Assembly: GCA_001784805.1 (NCBI GenBank)
Contig: MFSE01000010.1
Span: forward strand, 1-45,952
DNA length: 45,952 bases
Source of the DNA: Candidatus Moranbacteria bacterium RIFOXYA12_FULL_35_19
GTDB taxonomy: Bacteria; Patescibacteriota; Minisyncoccia; Moranbacterales; UBA2206
Reading direction: 5' to 3'
This document shows, one piece after another, positions 1 to 10,491 of this stretch. The notes below the pieces were generated by a model. That model was not told the origin of the DNA. It did no database searches and worked only from the letters and a program-made list of their open reading frames with translations. Both the position numbers and the translations under genes were made by a program. The first letter of the stretch is position 1; each line of letters begins with the position of its first letter.

Positions 1-3000
1 CAGTGTTATCATTGCCGTTGTAAGTAATAGTGTAAGAATCTATTGCCTCTGTATTCCAATAATCAGTTTGCAACGTAAGAGTTCCATTTTGATAAACTCG
101 GCAATTTATTAGATTATTTGTATCTTTGTAATTAGTTAGGTCGACTATATTTCCTTCTAAAGTAAAATCCGTATCTACACTTGATGAGTTGTCTGAATCT
201 ACCTCATCCCAAGTTGTAGTGTTATGGTTGTAAATCTGTAAATAAACAGTTGAACTCGATAAAGTAAGATTTGTTTGCCCATTCCATGTTAAACTTCTAT
301 TTGTGCTTTCTCCAACAAAATCTTTGAATTCGTGAATGGCATATTCCGAAGTGGCTGTTTGAGCAACTCTTGTTGAGTCATCAATGGCTACATCTGTATA
401 ATCTTGTTCTGAATAAACATTTTCAAGATCTGTCGTATCAAGCGGAAGCGAGACATAATCTCCTCTAGTGTAATTCTGATTCGGAATATACGGAAAATCT
501 TGTAACGCCTCAATTGGCAATGTCAGTGTCGAATTATCCCTTAAAATATTGGTTATTACTGGATGTTCACCCCACAAAATACGGATATCTGTTATAGTGG
601 CAGAAGCATGAGTTAATCGAACAGTTGTAGCATTTTGTCTTTCTCCCGTAGCTGTTATCCAACTTGTTGTATCTGAATTATAGACTCCAAAAGAATCAAT
701 TCCGCTGATAGGAGTAAAATCTGTCCCACCATCGTGTTGTATATAAATATCAGTATGTGTTGCATCGATTGGTTTCCAGCCAACAGCTCTAGGACCTCTG
801 TGCCATGCATAATCCCCTGTTCCAATCTCATACCACAATACAGATTGAGCATACCTTGCAGCTTCAGATATTTCTCCAGCTTCTGCTAAATGCACTCCGT
901 CTGCATAAAGTGGCTGGTCAACAGCTTGTCCAGCTACAATTGTTATTGTTTCATTATTGTCATCGGCTATATCTATTTGAGCTACTCGCACATCTGTATA
1001 TGATTGACTGTTTACCGCTGTTGTGGTGTTTCTGGGTTGTCCAACAACAAAAATTGGAAGATTCGCAAAATCCAAAGTCGTTCGGAATAGTGCAAAAAGG
1101 TCGGTCATTCCATCATAATAATCTTGATATGAAACATCCACATTGCAATCTGTATACCCCTGATACCAAATCAGAGCATTGGCTTTGATTCTATCTATCG
1201 GATCTGAAACAGCAATGCCATCAACTAAATCATAATACCAGTTTGTTGAAGTGTCTGTCCCTAACCAATATCCAAGCCCAGTAGCATTTGCTTGTAATAA
1301 TGCAGAACCACCCATACCATAATCCAAAACACCAATTGGGCAATCTAATTCAGATTGAAGTTTATTAGCAAATGGAATAGAACCTGTGCCCGTATTCAAC
1401 TCCCATCCCGTATAAGCTGGTGGGACCCAAGACTGGCCTGTGGTCAAATGCCTAAATTTTGAACATAAATCATTAGAGGTTAATTCTTCTGTTGGAGTAA
1501 ATGGTCCATAACCAATCCAATACCCCATATATGACTGCCCTGTATAAGCAACAATATATCCTACACCGATTTTATTAGTCGAAGTGTATGTTGTACCAGT
1601 TTCATTTGATTTTCTAACCGTAAAACCAAGCCACGCATTTGTTTTAGGTATTCCCGACAAAGATCCAGACCATGCCCCAGCTGCAATAACCTCATCAGTA
1701 ATTGTATTCCAATCATTACCGCCCACCTGGACAACCGCGTCAGTGGTTCGGTTGAATACCTGTACCTCAATATGAGTAGGTGTTGTTTCCGAATAAAGTC
1801 CTGTCAAAAGTATCGCTCCTTGCTCATTTTCATCATATGCGATTACCCTTCTATCATCCATCGAAGCGGTTGTTTCGTCGATATTTAAAATAACTGGTGG
1901 CGTGTATTCCGCAATAAATGAACCAGGGTCATTCTGGTTATTATATTCAGCCGTCAACCAGTCAACACTCTTATAATCACCCTTTAATATTTCAAGTTCG
2001 TCAAGATCAAATATTCCCTGATAGGACGATGCGTAGTACTCGCCGACTCTCACATTCCCGCTACCAGTATGAAGAGTCGCAGATGATGTTATTGTACTAC
2101 CCGTTTGAGTTCCATTTCTATATAATTTAATGGAAGTTCCGTTTCTGGAAATAGCATAATATGCCCAATCTGTATTAAAGGTTCCCATAGAAACCCCATT
2201 TGCAATATCATAAGAACTCCCATTTGAACTGGCATAAAAATCAATTCTTGTAGTAGAGTTATCACAAACTACCCACGGCTGAAAAGTTGCGGTAGCCTCT
2301 CTTTCAATAATCCCTTTGGGGAAGCCATGCGTTACCGACTTGGCCCAAAAGCTGATTGTAAAATCTCCATTGCCGAAATCAAAATCAGTATGGTCCGTAA
2401 CATCGTAATCATCGGTAGATGCCCCATCGAAATCTATGCCATTTCCTATTTTCGCAGCAACCAGATCACCTGCCACTAAACCTCCATTGTTAGTCCCATG
2501 ATGATCATTGGCTGTTGAGTCATAAAATTGCGGAGCGCCACCGCTGGGGTCTTCTTTTAAATGCTGGACTAATTTGTATCCTGTTTTCCAAACATTTTCT
2601 GAACCATAAGTATCATCCGCCACTGGTTGAGTTTCATCTGCTTTATCCCACCAAATATAAATACTTGTATCAGCTTCAAAAGATATAGAAGGAACTTTAA
2701 CCCAAATTTCTGCTGAACCATTTGCTGGGTCATTGTCTATAACAAATGACACGATTTCACAGGGCAACTGTGTTGTACCAGCTTCATCCGAAGAAAATCT
2801 AATATCCCCCCCACCATTAAGAGCTGGGTAATCTCCATCAGCATTAAACATTTCCTCTGGAAGACATACCTTTGTTATTAAGATTGGAAAATCAGAAACA
2901 TTCGCAGTTAATTTAGTGTGATCAATAGCTAATTGTTGACTTTTACCCCAATCTGTTGGAAAAGCAGCAAAACAATTAGTTACTGCAAATAAAAATAAAA

Positions 3001-3076
3001 ATAAAACGAACACCAAAAAACCAGCTACCCTGAAAGCCCAGAAATTATTTTTTCTATTTTTGTTTTTCGAATTCAT
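1..3076 (-). CDS. Large secreted surface protein: DUF2341 + LamG + sialate O-acetylesterase-like domain (3' end outside window)
   Basis: I read one frame without a stop from ATG 3076 to the window edge, giving at least 1025 residues. Residues about 14-34 are a hydrophobic signal/anchor segment. Residues about 36-165 resemble DUF2341 (SDFPILIT, IYIWWDKAD). Residues about 185-370 are LamG/concanavalin-like (IDFDGAS, DFTISFWAKS, KLYRNGTQTG). Residues about 505-735 resemble an SGNH sialate O-acetylesterase: YTGQSYMG with candidate nucleophile Ser515, WYQGYTDC, and DGVHLAEAG with Asp726 and His729. Further beta-sandwich sequence follows. The family removes acetyl groups from sugars; the true substrate is unknown. 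It is probably secreted and surface-exposed. GYTD replaces the usual GESD block, so activity is not certain. No Shine-Dalgarno site is evident. The next gene upstream is gyrB, about 100 bases away. Confidence 0.85.
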   Translation of the reverse strand, partial: MNSKNKNRKNNFWAFRVAGFLVFVLFLFLFAVTNCFAAFPTDWGKSQQLAIDHTKLTANVSDFPILITKVCLPEEMFNADGDYPALNGGGDIRFSSDEAGTTQLPCEIVSFVIDNDPANGSAEIWVKVPSISFEADTSIYIWWDKADETQPVADDTYGSENVWKTGYKLVQHLKEDPSGGAPQFYDSTANDHHGTNNGGLVAGDLVAAKIGNGIDFDGASTDDYDVTDHTDFDFGNGDFTISFWAKSVTHGFPKGIIEREATATFQPWVVCDNSTTRIDFYASSNGSSYDIANGVSMGTFNTDWAYYAISRNGTSIKLYRNGTQTGSTITSSATLHTGSGNVRVGEYYASSYQGIFDLDELEILKGDYKSVDWLTAEYNNQNDPGSFIAEYTPPVILNIDETTASMDDRRVIAYDENEQGAILLTGLYSETTPTHIEVQVFNRTTDAVVQVGGNDWNTITDEVIAAGAWSGSLSGIPKTNAWLGFTVRKSNETGTTYTSTNKIGVGYIVAYTGQSYMGYWIGYGPFTPTEELTSNDLCSKFRHLTTGQSWVPPAYTGWELNTGTGSIPFANKLQSELDCPIGVLDYGMGGSALLQANATGLGYWLGTDTSTNWYYDLVDGIAVSDPIDRIKANALIWYQGYTDCNVDVSYQDYYDGMTDLFALFRTTLDFANLPIFVVGQPRNTTTAVNSQSYTDVRVAQIDIADDNNETITIVAGQAVDQPLYADGVHLAEAGEISEAARYAQSVLWYEIGTGDYAWHRGPRAVGWKPIDATHTDIYIQHDGGTDFTPISGIDSFGVYNSDTTSWITATGERQNATTVRLTHASATITDIRILWGEHPVITNILRDNSTLTLPIEALQDFPYIPNQNYTRGDYVSLPLDTTDLENVYSEQDYTDVAIDDSTRVAQTATSEYAIHEFKDFVGESTNRSLTWNGQTNLTLSSSTVYLQIYNHNTTTWDEVDSDNSSSVDTDFTLEGNIVDLTNYKDTNNLINCRVYQNGTLTLQTDYWNTEAIDSYTITYNGNDNT

Positions 3077-3175
3077 CTTCTAATTTCACTTAGAAGTTAT
3101 TTTTATAAATTTACGCTAAAATAAATATTTTTAGCTGCTTCTATTATAAACTATTTCCGATTTTACCACAATAAA

Positions 3176-5322
<2,147 letters not shown>

Positions 5323-5325
5323 TGA

Positions 5326-5697
5326 TTATTCTTTACTTAGAAAATACAATTCAACTAGAAACACTCCCGCTACTACCAACAACGCGTCCCACCAAACCAA
5401 CATTCGATAGCTTTGCAAAATCAATATCCCTATTACCATAATCGCCAACAGTATCCCTTGACGAAAACTCAATTCAATATTCTCCACCGCCATTTCGTGA
5501 CCTAAAAATATTCTCCGAATAAAAAGAAGAATTAGATTGAACATTCCGCTTAAAACAAAAAAAACTGCCAGATAAAACAAAAATATTCCAATCATTCCGG
5601 AATTTTCCGGATCAACATAAAAAATGACCGCTCCTAAGGAAAAAAGTGAAAAAAGCGTAATAAAGCGCATTCCCCAGATGTAAGATTTGAGCGTCAT
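5326..5697 (-). CDS. Small integral membrane protein, unknown function
   Basis: 123 residues with about four hydrophobic segments: roughly 9-28, 36-60, 83-101 and 103-119. The third and fourth are split by RMLVWWD. There is a short cytoplasmic-looking loop with basic residues (IRRIFLGHE). I do not recognise a named family. It lies upstream of gyrB on the same strand, separated from it by the inverted repeat at 5233-5322. It ends with LYFLSKE inside the last bases before that repeat. No Shine-Dalgarno is obvious. A real gene is supported by the clean hydrophobic pattern and good length; function cannot be inferred. Confidence 0.75.
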   Translation of the reverse strand: MTLKSYIWGMRFITLFSLFSLGAVIFYVDPENSGMIGIFLFYLAVFFVLSGMFNLILLFIRRIFLGHEMAVENIELSFRQGILLAIMVIGILILQSYRMLVWWDALLVVAGVFLVELYFLSKE

Positions 5698-5815
5698 AAT
5701 ATCTTTTTTATTCTTGCAATTTTAAAAATAAACAGCCAAGATGATTACCCGTTGTTTACTTTCCTCTATTTAATTATAGTCTTTCTAATCTACTTTTGCA
5801 AGCGCCAAAATAACA

Positions 5816-5846
5816 AAAAACAGCTCGCGTAAATTGAGCTGTTTTA
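5816..5846 (-). terminator. Rho-independent terminator after tRNA-Asp
   Basis: On the minus strand AAAACAGCTC, a nine-base loop and GAGCTGTTTTTTG form a hairpin with a T run, directly downstream of tRNA-Asp. It would end the fMet-Met-endonuclease-Asp transcript. Confidence 0.8.
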
Positions 5847-5850
5847 TAAT

Positions 5851-5927
5851 TGGCGGGTCCGACCGGATTCGAACCGGCGATCTTCTCCGTGACAGGGAGA
5901 CGTGATAAACCGCTACACTACGGACCC
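5851..5927 (-). tRNA. tRNA-Asp (GTC)
   Basis: Cloverleaf with acceptor GGGTCCG/CGGACCC, discriminator G and an encoded CCA. The anticodon loop CTGTCAC contains GTC, and the T arm is CCGGTTCGAATCCGG. It is the only clearly intact tRNA in this window with a genomically encoded CCA. It is the last gene of a tRNA unit that also contains a LAGLIDADG endonuclease. Confidence 0.95.
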
Positions 5928-5938
5928 ATCTTGGAATG

Positions 5939-6598
5939 CTATCTGTTTTTTAAATATTTCTCAAATCTTTCCTTTTTTCTTAATAAAAATAAATCACCGC
6001 ATTGATTGTACATAAAATTATACAAACTAACACTATCGTTGGTAGAAAAATAAAGACAATAATATATATTATTTTTACAATACAATGATCCTTTTTTAAT
6101 ATTCGCTGTTTTCTTTAATTCAGAAAATATTTTTTCTAAAAAAACCTCACTCCCACAGGTAAATCCCGCCAGCAAACTTAACTTTCCTTTTCTGTCTTTT
6201 CTTTTGTGAATATACACATTTCCATCCCCATCAAAATATCCTCTAACAAAATGATTGAAATATTTTTTAGGAATTATTGGTAATTTTAGCGTATTACTTT
6301 TTCTCGATGTCATACCTAATGCAATCAAATCCTCAAACATTTTCTTACTACCTATTTGCAAACGATAAGCCATTTTCCATTTTATATTATTTTTTCTTTC
6401 TGTAATTTTATGATTAGAACCTAATAATTTCTTGATTTTCAATAAAATATCCTTATCAGTAATTTGAAATTCGATAAAATGTGCTCCCCTGTTATTCTTA
6501 ATCATACATCCATCAGCTGCAAAAAATCCGAGCACATATGCCATTTCAGGAGACCATTTTTTGAAAAAATTTTCATTTTTTGTTTTATGTATTGGCAT
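5939..6598 (-). CDS. Free-standing LAGLIDADG homing endonuclease
   Basis: 219 residues with two LAGLIDADG helices: YVLGFFAADG (residues 21-30, acidic Asp29) and FVRGYFDGDG (117-126, acidic Asp125). This is the monomeric two-motif form that makes a double-strand cut at a long target site. Both catalytic acidic residues are present, so it may be active. It is not inside an intron that I can see. It sits between tRNA-Met and tRNA-Asp, with its ATG only four bases after the tRNA-Met 3' end and its stop 11 bases before tRNA-Asp. tRNA processing would therefore release an almost leaderless mRNA. It is probably co-transcribed with the tRNAs from the promoter at 6798-6826. Confidence 0.92.
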   Translation of the reverse strand: MPIHKTKNENFFKKWSPEMAYVLGFFAADGCMIKNNRGAHFIEFQITDKDILLKIKKLLGSNHKITERKNNIKWKMAYRLQIGSKKMFEDLIALGMTSRKSNTLKLPIIPKKYFNHFVRGYFDGDGNVYIHKRKDRKGKLSLLAGFTCGSEVFLEKIFSELKKTANIKKGSLYCKNNIYYCLYFSTNDSVSLYNFMYNQCGDLFLLRKKERFEKYLKNR

Positions 6599-6602
6599 TT
6601 TG

Positions 6603-6676
6603 TAGCAGGGGTGAGGCTCGAACTCACGACCTCAGCGTTATGAGTGCTGTGCTCTAACCAACTGAGCTACCCTGCC
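6603..6676 (-). tRNA. tRNA-Met (CAT), probably elongator
   Basis: Cloverleaf with acceptor GGCAGGG/CCCTGCT (the first pair is G-U), discriminator A and no encoded CCA (ACAAA follows). The anticodon loop is CTCATAA. The D arm and anticodon arm resemble elongator tRNA-Met, but a tRNA-Ile2 with a modified CAT anticodon cannot be excluded from sequence alone. Confidence 0.9.
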
Positions 6677-6684
6677 AAAAATTG

Positions 6685-6758
6685 TTGCGGGGGTTGGATT
6701 CGAACCAACGACCTGGTGGTTATGAGCCACCCGAGCTACCAGACTGCTCTACCCCGCT
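6685..6758 (-). tRNA. Initiator tRNA-fMet (CAT)
   Basis: The acceptor AGCGGGG/CCCCGCA leaves position 1 against 72 unpaired, which is the hallmark of initiators. GAGCAGTCTGGTAGCTC is the typical initiator D arm and the loop is CTCATAA. The anticodon stem is GGTGG/CCACC, so only two of the three usual consecutive G-C pairs next to the loop are kept; the third is T-A. No CCA is encoded. Confidence 0.92.
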
Positions 6759-6797
6759 GTAATTTCAAAATATCGCCTAAACTAGACGCTACTAAGC

Positions 6798-6826
6798 ATT
6801 CTAAACATATAATAATTGACTGTCAA
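6798..6826 (-). promoter_or_regulatory. Promoter of the tRNA-fMet/Met/endonuclease/Asp unit
   Basis: On the minus strand a consensus -35 TTGACA (6821-6826), a 17-base spacer and -10 TAGAAT (6798-6803) lie about 40 bases upstream of tRNA-fMet. It is one of the best sigma-70-type promoters in the window. Confidence 0.8.
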
Positions 6827-6833
6827 ATGTATT

Positions 6834-7373
6834 CTATTTCAGCACATCAAAAAAATCAAGAAAGTTTTCAAAATATTTCAGCACTTCTCGTGCTTGCTCT
6901 TTGGTTAATTTTAAATTTTCTTCGTGAATTATCCGATTTCTAAATTCATGAGCTTTTTTAAGTTCTTCAATATTTTCAATTTGTCCAGGATTTATTCCAG
7001 CTAAGCGCTCTCCCATATTTTCGCCTTTGTATCCCATCCTAGCTATCAAATCATCAATGATATTATCCGCTGAAATTATCGCTATTTTCCAATCTTCTTC
7101 TCTGGTGCTTCTTATTTTTTCCCGCACCTTATCCCATTTTTTTCGCAATCTTCCTTTTCGCGTCAAAAGTTCCGGCGGAACATCTAAACCTAAAAGGGTT
7201 TCTCTTATATCGCCACTAGAAAATCCTCTTTGTGCCAAAAGAAGCACAATATCCGCAAAAACCACTACCGCATAAATTCCCAAAATAAATTTCACCACTG
7301 AAAAAAAAGTGGAATTATAAAATCCTATAATATCTATTCCATTACTATTTAATAGGCTTATTAGATTGTCCAT
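6834..7373 (-). CDS. Membrane-anchored HEPN-like protein, conserved-hypothetical type
   Basis: From ATG 7373 it has 179 residues. Residues about 22-46 are a membrane segment (FFSVVKFILGIYAVVVFADI). A basic linker (TRKGRLRKKWDKVREK) follows. The C-terminal helical part (about 95-179) has AIISADNIIDDLIARMGYKG and ends with AHEFRNRIIHEEN. The R145-N-x3-H150 arrangement matches the HEPN signature R-x4-6-H found in RNases and toxins, and also in non-catalytic HEPN domains. It could be an RNA-binding or RNA-cleaving membrane protein, but function is inferred only from the motif. A longer start at 7415 would overlap the upstream lipase gene; a -10 box just before 7373 supports the shorter form. Confidence 0.8.
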   Translation of the reverse strand: MDNLISLLNSNGIDIIGFYNSTFFSVVKFILGIYAVVVFADIVLLLAQRGFSSGDIRETLLGLDVPPELLTRKGRLRKKWDKVREKIRSTREEDWKIAIISADNIIDDLIARMGYKGENMGERLAGINPGQIENIEELKKAHEFRNRIIHEENLKLTKEQAREVLKYFENFLDFFDVLK

Positions 7374-7385
7374 AAATTTATTTTG

Positions 7386-7415
7386 ATTATACCCCAATTT
7401 CCCCCAAATTGCCAA
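7386..7415 (-). promoter_or_regulatory. Promoter for the HEPN-like gene, very short leader
   Basis: On the minus strand TTGGCA (7410-7415), an 18-base spacer and TATAAT (7386-7391) lie immediately before the gene. With a start site about seven bases downstream the leader would be near six bases, so the mRNA would be almost leaderless. The promoter overlaps the 3' end of the upstream lipase gene. Confidence 0.65.
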
Positions 7416-10125
7416 TCAAAATACTTTTAGCTGGCTCGAGAATATTTTTGGAAATTGATTTTTTATTTTGAATATCATCCAATAAATTTTCTATTTCTCG
7501 ATTGATATTTCTGGCTAGGTTTTTGAGCAATCTATTTTTGAAATTAGCCGGCCAAGGACTAACTTTTATGGCCTCATAAAACATTTTTTGCATTTTGATT
7601 ATTTTCAATTTAGCATCGAGATAATTTTTGGTAGCTTTTTCAGTAATAAGTTTGTCGGCATAGTAGTGATCAATATTTTCCATTATTGAATCAATGGTTG
7701 GCTGAATAGAAAAAGTTATTGCTTCTTCCGTAGAATTTCCCGCTTTGTCCATTGCTGATATTTTCAAATTATGCTCGCCTTTTGTCAAATACGCCATATC
7801 AATTTTATCTTGGGAAAATATTTCACCGTCTAAAAATATTTCTGTTTTTTCTTCGTCTATTCCAGAAGAATCATCCGTAGTGGTAAATTCTAGTGGAACA
7901 ATTTCATCACTTTGATAGCTTTTGTTTTGTGGAGAATCAATGATGATTGTTGCAGGAACAGTATCTTTCTCTTCAGTCACTATTTCTTCTTCCAAAACTT
8001 CCACCGTTTTTTCTGTCTGCACTCCATTTTCTGCAGTGCCGATTATTTCACCTGAAATTTCACTGGCAATACCATTTTCATCTTCAGAAATTTTAGCCAT
8101 CTCAATTTTGTATTCTCCGTTGCTTGTGCCTTCTGTAATAACTTTATATTCCCCATTTTCGGGATTTGGAATAGTGAGAAATTCATTCTCTGTATCATAT
8201 CCAGTATAATACGCTCCGTCGATTTGTTCATCTTCATCCAAATTATTTATATTCTTCCCAGCCCATTGTCCGCTTGGTGCGATTATTTGAATGTCGATGG
8301 GAGAGAAAAGATTAAAAATTAAAATATTTGGAATATGTATTTTATCCACTCTAGAACAATCATTTTTCCCAGTGAGTTCCGATAGAATCTCACACTGGGC
8401 AAAGGTTGGTAAATTATTATGCGTTGAATTTAATTCTATTTTCTTGTTAGCCGGTACAGACTCCGCGCTAACCAAGGGAACAGTTTCATCTCCATTACTT
8501 TTTTCTAGACCTTGGTCGGTTTCATTATTATAAAAATTCTCTGGCATTCCATGTTCCCAACGATCGCTTACGGTACTGTCAACAACTCTAATTTTTGCAA
8601 TAGTGCTTTTTTCATTTTCCAGATTTCCAATAATATTTATCCAATTAACTTTTTCCATTTTTTCAATATTCCCTTGTTCATTCAATTCTTCTAAAAAATT
8701 ATTTTGCGGATAATTATCCGGATAATTTATCATTGAATTTTCTGCTATACCAAACAGATAGTCATAATCAGGAAGCAGTTCTTTCACAGAAAGCACTTTT
8801 TCTTGTATATAGGAAAAAACATTATCGTATCCTTTGTGATAAGCTTCGTTTTCAAAATGATGCTTAGCAATTAATTCTTCAATTCCAAAAAATCCCTCTC
8901 CCGCTTCCCATCTTAAATAAGCCTTGACAGAACCTCTATGCGGAGTTCCTAAAGTTATCAACTGATCAATATTGTTTTCATAAATATCATTTTCAACATA
9001 ATATCGCGCTACCAATCCGCCCATACTGTGAGCCACTATGTCCGCTTTGGAAATTTTAGTTTCAGTTAGGATTGTTTGAATTTTTTCCCGCAAACTCTGG
9101 GCAGTGATAGAATTTTCATTTCTCCACTCATAGGGAAATTCAAATAGATTTTTTTCTTTTTCATAGCCGTTTTCTTCCAGTGAAGCAACTAGATCATCAT
9201 AGGTATGTAAAATCGGATCGAGCTTCCACTTATTGGAAACTTTTTCCGATCCGGTAATCCCCGGAATAATTATCACTGGATCAGCGATTAAATCACTTTT
9301 TCTCCAACTATCCAAAATAACACTGCCAATCACGCTAACCCCATTAGTTTCATCATTTAAAACCTCTCCCGAGGGACCATTTAAATCTCCGTACCAATTA
9401 TTTTTCAAAATAAATTTACTTGGGCATTCTTCTTCGGTTTCTTCATTATAGCAAAAAATCGACGAATTTATAGCCAGTTGACTTGCATCACCATTGAAAT
9501 TAGAATTAACGATTTCTAAATAATCCGAGTTTTCAAAGGAAAAAAATCCACCAGCACTAATATCGCCGTAAATATTATTCTTAAATTCGCAGTTTTCCAT
9601 ATGCATTTTGCCGGAAAAATATTGAAAAGCCGGCACACCGCCCTCTAGCGCTATGGCTGTATGGATAAAAGGAATTTTTCTGCTATTTTTAACCATTTGC
9701 GGAATGTAACCGCCATTAGAAATTTCGACATAACGAAAAAAGGAAGCTTCTCTTTCTGGATTGTTAGAAAAATCTATATTAAAAACACCACCGTCCTCTT
9801 CATCCGCAGTGAAGATTATTTTTTCCTCTCTAGTGCCCTCCGCAATAATTGTTCCGTCAATCACATCCAGCGAAGAAAGAAAAATATCATTTTTTCCAAA
9901 TTTCACAGTTGCGCCTTTTTCAATGGTGAGCTTGGCACCATTAACAACAACTACCTTTTTGTTGAAAAAGTGCGTATCCTCTTTTTTCCAAGTTGTATCT
10001 GAATTAATAACATTATATCCTTGATCTTCCCACCATTCTTCCGCGCTAGTTTCTCGTAAAGGCAAAATAAAAAATACTAGTAGAAAAAGAAGTACAGAAA
10101 ACTTATTTGTTTTTATTTTTTGCAT
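7387..10125 (-). CDS. Large secreted LCAT-like lipase/esterase
   Basis: 912 residues with an N-terminal signal peptide (VLLFLLVFFILPL, then a likely cleavage after TSA). Residues about 55-270 look like a parallel beta-helix (KLTIEKGATVKF, IDGTIIAEGT). Residues about 280-600 form an alpha/beta hydrolase of the lecithin:cholesterol acyltransferase type. It shows PGITGS (288-293, oxyanion region), AHSMGGLVARYY with nucleophile Ser367, TLGTPHRG, NGDETVPL with Asp546, and STHNN with His569, so the full triad is visible. The C-terminal third has an Ig-like region (VPLEFTTTDDSSGIDEEKTE) and a helical tail. Acting on phospholipid or glycerolipid esters outside the cell is family knowledge; substrate and target are unknown. 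For a lipid-scavenging CPR cell this is a plausible host-lipid hydrolase. Its start overlaps the next upstream gene by 23 bases. Confidence 0.9.
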   Translation of the reverse strand: MQKIKTNKFSVLLFLLVFFILPLRETSAEEWWEDQGYNVINSDTTWKKEDTHFFNKKVVVVNGAKLTIEKGATVKFGKNDIFLSSLDVIDGTIIAEGTREEKIIFTADEEDGGVFNIDFSNNPEREASFFRYVEISNGGYIPQMVKNSRKIPFIHTAIALEGGVPAFQYFSGKMHMENCEFKNNIYGDISAGGFFSFENSDYLEIVNSNFNGDASQLAINSSIFCYNEETEEECPSKFILKNNWYGDLNGPSGEVLNDETNGVSVIGSVILDSWRKSDLIADPVIIIPGITGSEKVSNKWKLDPILHTYDDLVASLEENGYEKEKNLFEFPYEWRNENSITAQSLREKIQTILTETKISKADIVAHSMGGLVARYYVENDIYENNIDQLITLGTPHRGSVKAYLRWEAGEGFFGIEELIAKHHFENEAYHKGYDNVFSYIQEKVLSVKELLPDYDYLFGIAENSMINYPDNYPQNNFLEELNEQGNIEKMEKVNWINIIGNLENEKSTIAKIRVVDSTVSDRWEHGMPENFYNNETDQGLEKSNGDETVPLVSAESVPANKKIELNSTHNNLPTFAQCEILSELTGKNDCSRVDKIHIPNILIFNLFSPIDIQIIAPSGQWAGKNINNLDEDEQIDGAYYTGYDTENEFLTIPNPENGEYKVITEGTSNGEYKIEMAKISEDENGIASEISGEIIGTAENGVQTEKTVEVLEEEIVTEEKDTVPATIIIDSPQNKSYQSDEIVPLEFTTTDDSSGIDEEKTEIFLDGEIFSQDKIDMAYLTKGEHNLKISAMDKAGNSTEEAITFSIQPTIDSIMENIDHYYADKLITEKATKNYLDAKLKIIKMQKMFYEAIKVSPWPANFKNRLLKNLARNINREIENLLDDIQNKKSISKNILEPAKSILIGNLGEIGV

Positions 10126-10405
10126 ATTTATTTTTGAAAAAAATAATGATTAGTGAAATAAATAAAGCTAGGTTCATATATGGCCATATTTTTCTAACAA
10201 ACTTAAATAACCACATAATATTATAATATTCTGCAAACTGATAATACATGCCATAAAATAAAATCAAGTTGCTCAACACTGACAAAATAAAAACTCCTAA
10301 CAATATTTTTTTTGTCTTGAAATACACAAAAGATGCCACTGCAACAGAAATAACCAATAGAAAAATAATAATTTTTAAATCACTACTTGGACCTGACCAA
10401 AACAT
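10103..10405 (-). CDS. Small membrane protein upstream of the lipase
   Basis: 100 residues with about four hydrophobic segments (KIIIFLLVISVAVASFVYF, ILLGVFILSVLSNLILFYG, a weaker one, and MNLALFISLIIIFF) and a Lys/Asn-rich tail. I do not recognise a family. Its end overlaps the lipase start by 23 bases, so translation is probably coupled. A Shine-Dalgarno-like GAGGGAG lies about eight bases before the ATG, and a TATAAT lies about 25 bases further upstream, so lipase and this gene may form a two-gene operon. Confidence 0.72.
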   Translation of the reverse strand: MFWSGPSSDLKIIIFLLVISVAVASFVYFKTKKILLGVFILSVLSNLILFYGMYYQFAEYYNIMWLFKFVRKIWPYMNLALFISLIIIFFKNKYAKNKNK

Positions 10406-10491
10406 ATTTTTTCTCCCTCAACCTCCCGCAAAAATTATATTTATAATTCCAGCTTGAAGTGAGTTTTTTTAATTTTTATTTTATTCTTTTA

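Noticed and set aside
805-1188. Plus-strand open frames within 1-3076
   Set aside because: They are antisense to a continuous 1025-codon minus-strand frame with clear domain motifs; their sequences are low-complexity and show no motifs.
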